A stretch of DNA of 64,000 nt. Origin: Larkinella insperata. Lineage in GTDB: Bacteria; Bacteroidota; Bacteroidia; Cytophagales; Spirosomataceae. The stretch spans positions 1,922,001 through 1,986,000 of the forward strand of contig NZ_CP110973.1 of assembly GCF_026248825.1 (NCBI RefSeq), in the 5' to 3' direction. Of the stretch, positions 62,053 to 64,000 are shown one piece after another. The position numbers and the translations under genes were made by a program. Each line of letters starts with the position of its first letter. Positions within the stretch are counted from its first letter, which is position 1. The notes below the pieces were generated by a model. That model searched no databases. It was not told the origin of the DNA and saw nothing but the letters and a program-made list of their open reading frames with translations.

Positions 62053-63990
62053 CTACCGCCGTCTCCTCTTTTTCTTGACTGATGAACGACGCACGGCCGT
62101 TTTCTTCCGTCCTGATGACGATTTCCGTTTTACCGACCTCCGAACCGGTGCTTTCTTTTTAACCACCTTCGCCTTGGCCGGAGTAGCTACAGCCGGTGTC
62201 TCCGTGGCTTCGGCCTGTTTTGACGCCAGCAAGTAAACCAGGGAAGCGGTTCCATCCATGGTTGGCTCGTTGGTGCTGTAATCCCCGTAATCGTCGTGAT
62301 AGACCACCAAATCGCTCTGAAAGGCCTCATATTCGTCCGGTTCTTTGAGCTCAATACCGATCAGGTTTTTATAAATCCGTCCGTAAACCGGCCCGTCGAC
62401 CAATCCACCATCAATCGGGTGCTTGCCTAAGTGGGTAAAAGCCGAATGCGGATCGGCGGGCGTGTCGGCTCCGGCGGGCAACCCATACACAAAGCTAGTC
62501 CCCCAGGGATTGCAGCCAAACAGCCAGTCGAAACACGCCTGTTCAAGCTGTGCGTAACGGGTATCGCCGGTCAGTTTACGATACCAAAGGCATTGAATGG
62601 CGAAGGATGCAGTCAGGTTATTGCTGCACCAGATGAAAGGAACGCCCCGGTAGAAAGCATTGTTCTGCGCCTTTTGCCAGACTTTTTCAATACCGCTCCG
62701 GTAGAAGCCAATGATGTGCTGACGCCGGGAATCAACCACCCGTTTGGCAACTTCATAGTGTCCGATGTTAATAAACGGATACCACTGATAATGCCGGGCC
62801 GTATCAGTTCCCAGCCAGGGCGTAACGGGTTCGATCAGGCCGTAGGCGTAAGCACTGTTGAGGTAATCGGCGGCCTTGTAACCCTGTATCCGGGCAGCAT
62901 TGTAAAGCTCAACAGCCGCCAGTTCCATATCATCAACGTAATTGTCTTCTTCGTAAAAGTAAGGCGACCGGCCCGGGGCCGTCTGGCATACGCCCGGCTT
63001 TTGCAACCCCAGCTTATAGGCTGTCTGCGCCCGCTGCCATAACTTTTCGGCGTAATCCTGATCCCGGCGACGCAGTACCTGGAAGCCCAGTGCAAAAGCG
63101 CTACTAAATTTACCAGCGGTGGAAGCGATGCCGGTCGACCGGTTCTTGTGTTTGAACAAGCCCTGCGGTTTGCCGGTCGCAAAATAGACCGGCCGTTCGT
63201 ATCCTTTTCCGTAAGCGCTGTCCTGCTTCGGAATCCGCAGGCCCGAATGGTCCCGGTCGTCAGCCAGTTGGTTGAACATCCAGTCGTCTTTGGGGTGCAT
63301 TTTCAAAAGCCAGTCGAGGCCCCAGCGGGCTTCATCCAGCACGTCGGCCTGGTTGTTGCCGCCTTCGAGTCCGTTGGCCTGATGACGATCGCTGAATACG
63401 CGCGGAAAATCCCGGTAAGCAGCCAGCAAATGGTAAGTTGCGTTGGCGGAGGTTGTTACGTACTGAAGGTAATCCGATGCATCGTGCCACCCACCCGAAA
63501 CGTCGATGTACGTGCTGTCGGGCATGGGGCCGTACATGGTGTACCCGTCGTGCGTATGGCAGGAATCTTTCAGAAAGGGGTTATAGCCGCTGCGTTGCTG
63601 GCGCATGTACCGCAGGCAGAAATCAGCCGTTCCGTTGTAGACTTCGTCCGCGATCGAAAACTCCGGCGACTGGACGGTTCCAACCTTCAGATAATACCGT
63701 CCTGGCTTGCGGACAGCGGAGAAATCAAGTCGATAAGTTTGCGTGAAAGGACCGTAGGCACCGAAGTCTCTTCCGACCGTGTTTTCGTAAACTACTTTCC
63801 CGGTTTGCACCTCAACTACCTGAAAAGGCTGCGCTACCGGTTCTGTTGTTTTGCCGGCCCAAACGGCCACTTTTGCTCCCGCCGGTCGGTACCCCAGAAA
63901 ATTGATTCGTATCCAGGCCTGCTCATCAACGGTCGCTCTAAAAGCAGTAATCCAAATAATTATTCCAATCAGCAAAAATAATTTCCTCAT
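62053..63990 (-). CDS. Secreted GH9 family glycosidase with polybasic C-terminal tail
   Basis: 645 residues. Signal peptide (about 1-19), an N-terminal Ig-like domain (about 25-115; RINFLGYRPAGAKVAVW), and a GH9 catalytic domain. Catalytic aspartates lie in DVSGGWHDASDYLQY, further motifs are FINIGHYEVAKR and HPIDGGLVDGPVYGRIY, and the acid glutamate lies in YSTNEPTMDGTASLVYLLA. It should cut beta-1,4-glucans or related glycans. The last 40 residues contain 22 Lys/Arg and no acidic residue (ending KKKRRRR), joined by an Ala/Pro linker. That tail is not part of the GH9 fold. No T9SS domain. Confidence 0.9.
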   Translation of the reverse strand: MRKLFLLIGIIIWITAFRATVDEQAWIRINFLGYRPAGAKVAVWAGKTTEPVAQPFQVVEVQTGKVVYENTVGRDFGAYGPFTQTYRLDFSAVRKPGRYYLKVGTVQSPEFSIADEVYNGTADFCLRYMRQQRSGYNPFLKDSCHTHDGYTMYGPMPDSTYIDVSGGWHDASDYLQYVTTSANATYHLLAAYRDFPRVFSDRHQANGLEGGNNQADVLDEARWGLDWLLKMHPKDDWMFNQLADDRDHSGLRIPKQDSAYGKGYERPVYFATGKPQGLFKHKNRSTGIASTAGKFSSAFALGFQVLRRRDQDYAEKLWQRAQTAYKLGLQKPGVCQTAPGRSPYFYEEDNYVDDMELAAVELYNAARIQGYKAADYLNSAYAYGLIEPVTPWLGTDTARHYQWYPFINIGHYEVAKRVVDSRRQHIIGFYRSGIEKVWQKAQNNAFYRGVPFIWCSNNLTASFAIQCLWYRKLTGDTRYAQLEQACFDWLFGCNPWGTSFVYGLPAGADTPADPHSAFTHLGKHPIDGGLVDGPVYGRIYKNLIGIELKEPDEYEAFQSDLVVYHDDYGDYSTNEPTMDGTASLVYLLASKQAEATETPAVATPAKAKVVKKKAPVRRSVKRKSSSGRKKTAVRRSSVKKKRRRR

Positions 63991-64000
63991 CGATAGGCAA

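Overview
The window looks like chromosomal DNA of a Bacteroidota bacterium, most likely order Cytophagales near Spirosoma or Larkinella (inferred from protein style, not from a search). Pointers are a type IX secretion (T9SS) cargo next to a PorP/SprF protein, a GLPGLI protein beside a TonB-type beta-barrel receptor, DUF4292, DUF2795, DUF349, CrtZ, and promoters fitting the Bacteroidota pattern TTTG-N19/20-TAnnTTTG. I see no prophage, insertion sequence, CRISPR array, conjugation genes or rRNA.

Layout. 1-6.7 kb: DUF2304 fragment and GT2 glycosyltransferase, a flippase-like membrane protein, an M28 peptidase, an amidohydrolase and a VWA-like lipoprotein. 6.7-13.7 kb: a five-gene signalling operon (REC-PAS-kinase, CHASE3 hybrid kinase with three receivers, lone receiver, CheR, CheB) without chemoreceptor, CheA or CheW. 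13.9-19 kb: initiator tRNA, era, der, a DMT permease, an ArsR-type regulator and ruvB. 19-24.5 kb: giant T9SS cargo divergent from PorP/SprF. 24.5-31.7 kb: lysC, dxs, two rhomboid proteases and mutL. 31.8-38.1 kb: a small membrane protein with an excellent promoter, rluA-type synthase, panB, and the envelope set EnvC-like / DUF4292 / TPR. 38.2-47.5 kb: AlbA_2 protein, crtZ, DUF2795, cutC, SSS symporter, DUF4421 and AsmA-like pair, purU. 47.7-55.5 kb: eukaryote-type glycogen synthase with a TTG start, DUF349, ettA, class IV aminotransferase, GMC oxidoreductase. 55.5-64 kb: GLPGLI plus receptor, an orphan 110-residue protein, a TPR-HisKA_2 kinase and a GH9 glycosidase with a strongly polybasic tail.

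Most genes are housekeeping or envelope genes. The items that stand out are the GH9 polybasic tail, a MutL lacking recognisable endonuclease motifs, a pair of rhomboids behind mutL, a terminator-like hairpin in the era leader, a recurring set of long inverted repeats just after genes, and the small membrane protein at 31983. I found no clearly new defence or mobile system. All family calls come from reading motifs; none was tested by database search.
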